64,000 nucleotides of DNA, from the NCBI GenBank assembly GCA_016718825.1, contig JADKCL010000038.1, positions 1 to 64,000 on the forward strand, given 5' to 3'. Each line of letters opens with the position of its first letter. Positions within the stretch are counted from its first letter, which is position 1. The stretch comes from Bacteroidota bacterium (lineage in GTDB: Bacteria > Bacteroidota > Bacteroidia > J057 > JADKCL01). Shown one piece after another: positions 63,994-64,000 of the stretch. The notes under the pieces were generated by a model that saw only the letters and a list, made by a program, of their open reading frames with translations, was not told the DNA's origin and did no database searches. The translations under genes were made by a program, and so were the position numbers.

Positions 63994-64000
63994 ACGTGTT

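Noticed and set aside
1..64000. tRNA or rRNA genes
   Set aside because: The intergenic gaps were scanned for TPsiC-type GGTTCGA motifs with acceptor pairing and no convincing candidate was found.

Overview
The window looks like a chromosomal segment of a Bacteroidota bacterium of moderate GC content, probably an environmental lineage; the genus cannot be set from the sequence. The pointers are a secreted LamG protein with a type IX secretion C-terminal signature, a propeller/Y_Y_Y sensor kinase paired with a LytTR regulator, a bifunctional hisB and fused hisIE, and a contractile-injection operon that starts with a DUF5908 protein. No tRNA or rRNA gene was found.

Layout. 0-8 kb: end of a secreted protein gene, a LytS/LytTR-type two-component pair, and an AraC regulator divergent from an aldehyde dehydrogenase plus DUF779 pair. 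7.8-11 kb: a di-heme oxidoreductase, Rieske protein and porin operon behind a DtxR/MntR-like palindrome. 11-20 kb: a multidomain peptidoglycan hydrolase with lysozyme, SH3, annexin-like and CHAP-like parts, a T9SS LamG protein, a PQQ-type propeller, an ATP-grasp protein, a methyltransferase, and the first copy of a duplicated divergent gene pair. 21-31 kb: a Panacea-type toxin-antitoxin candidate, an M19 peptidase, a PIG-L deacetylase, an SPFH lipoprotein, a DinB protein, an MDR oxidoreductase, the second copy of the duplicated pair, and a tandem cystatin-motif protein. 31-43 kb: a badly frameshifted FAD oxidoreductase, then the histidine operon on the minus strand. That operon has a leader peptide with five consecutive His codons and an attenuator hairpin, followed by hisG, an IS110-family element, hisD, hisC, hisB, hisH, hisA, hisF and hisIE, and a second partial hisE beyond. 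43-45 kb: two secreted proteins.

45.6-64 kb is one long minus-strand operon for an extracellular contractile injection system (eCIS): DUF5908, LysM tube/baseplate adaptor, VgrG-like spike, gp25, two very large baseplate proteins, an Ig-like repeat protein, the tape-measure protein, and a putative fibre. Several junctions are 4-bp stop/start overlaps. Sheath, tube and ATPase genes are not in the window and would be expected to its right. The second baseplate protein and the gene after it carry long strings of Ig-like repeats, which is the most unusual part of the cluster. The lysozyme-annexin-CHAP protein at 11-13 kb has an N-terminal segment like those of eCIS-associated proteins and is a cargo candidate.

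At least ten genes carry single-base frame breaks, several of them at homopolymers, while the protein stays recognisable on both sides. This suggests assembly or base-calling indels at least as much as real pseudogenes. Affected genes are given with their full reconstructed extents and the break is noted.
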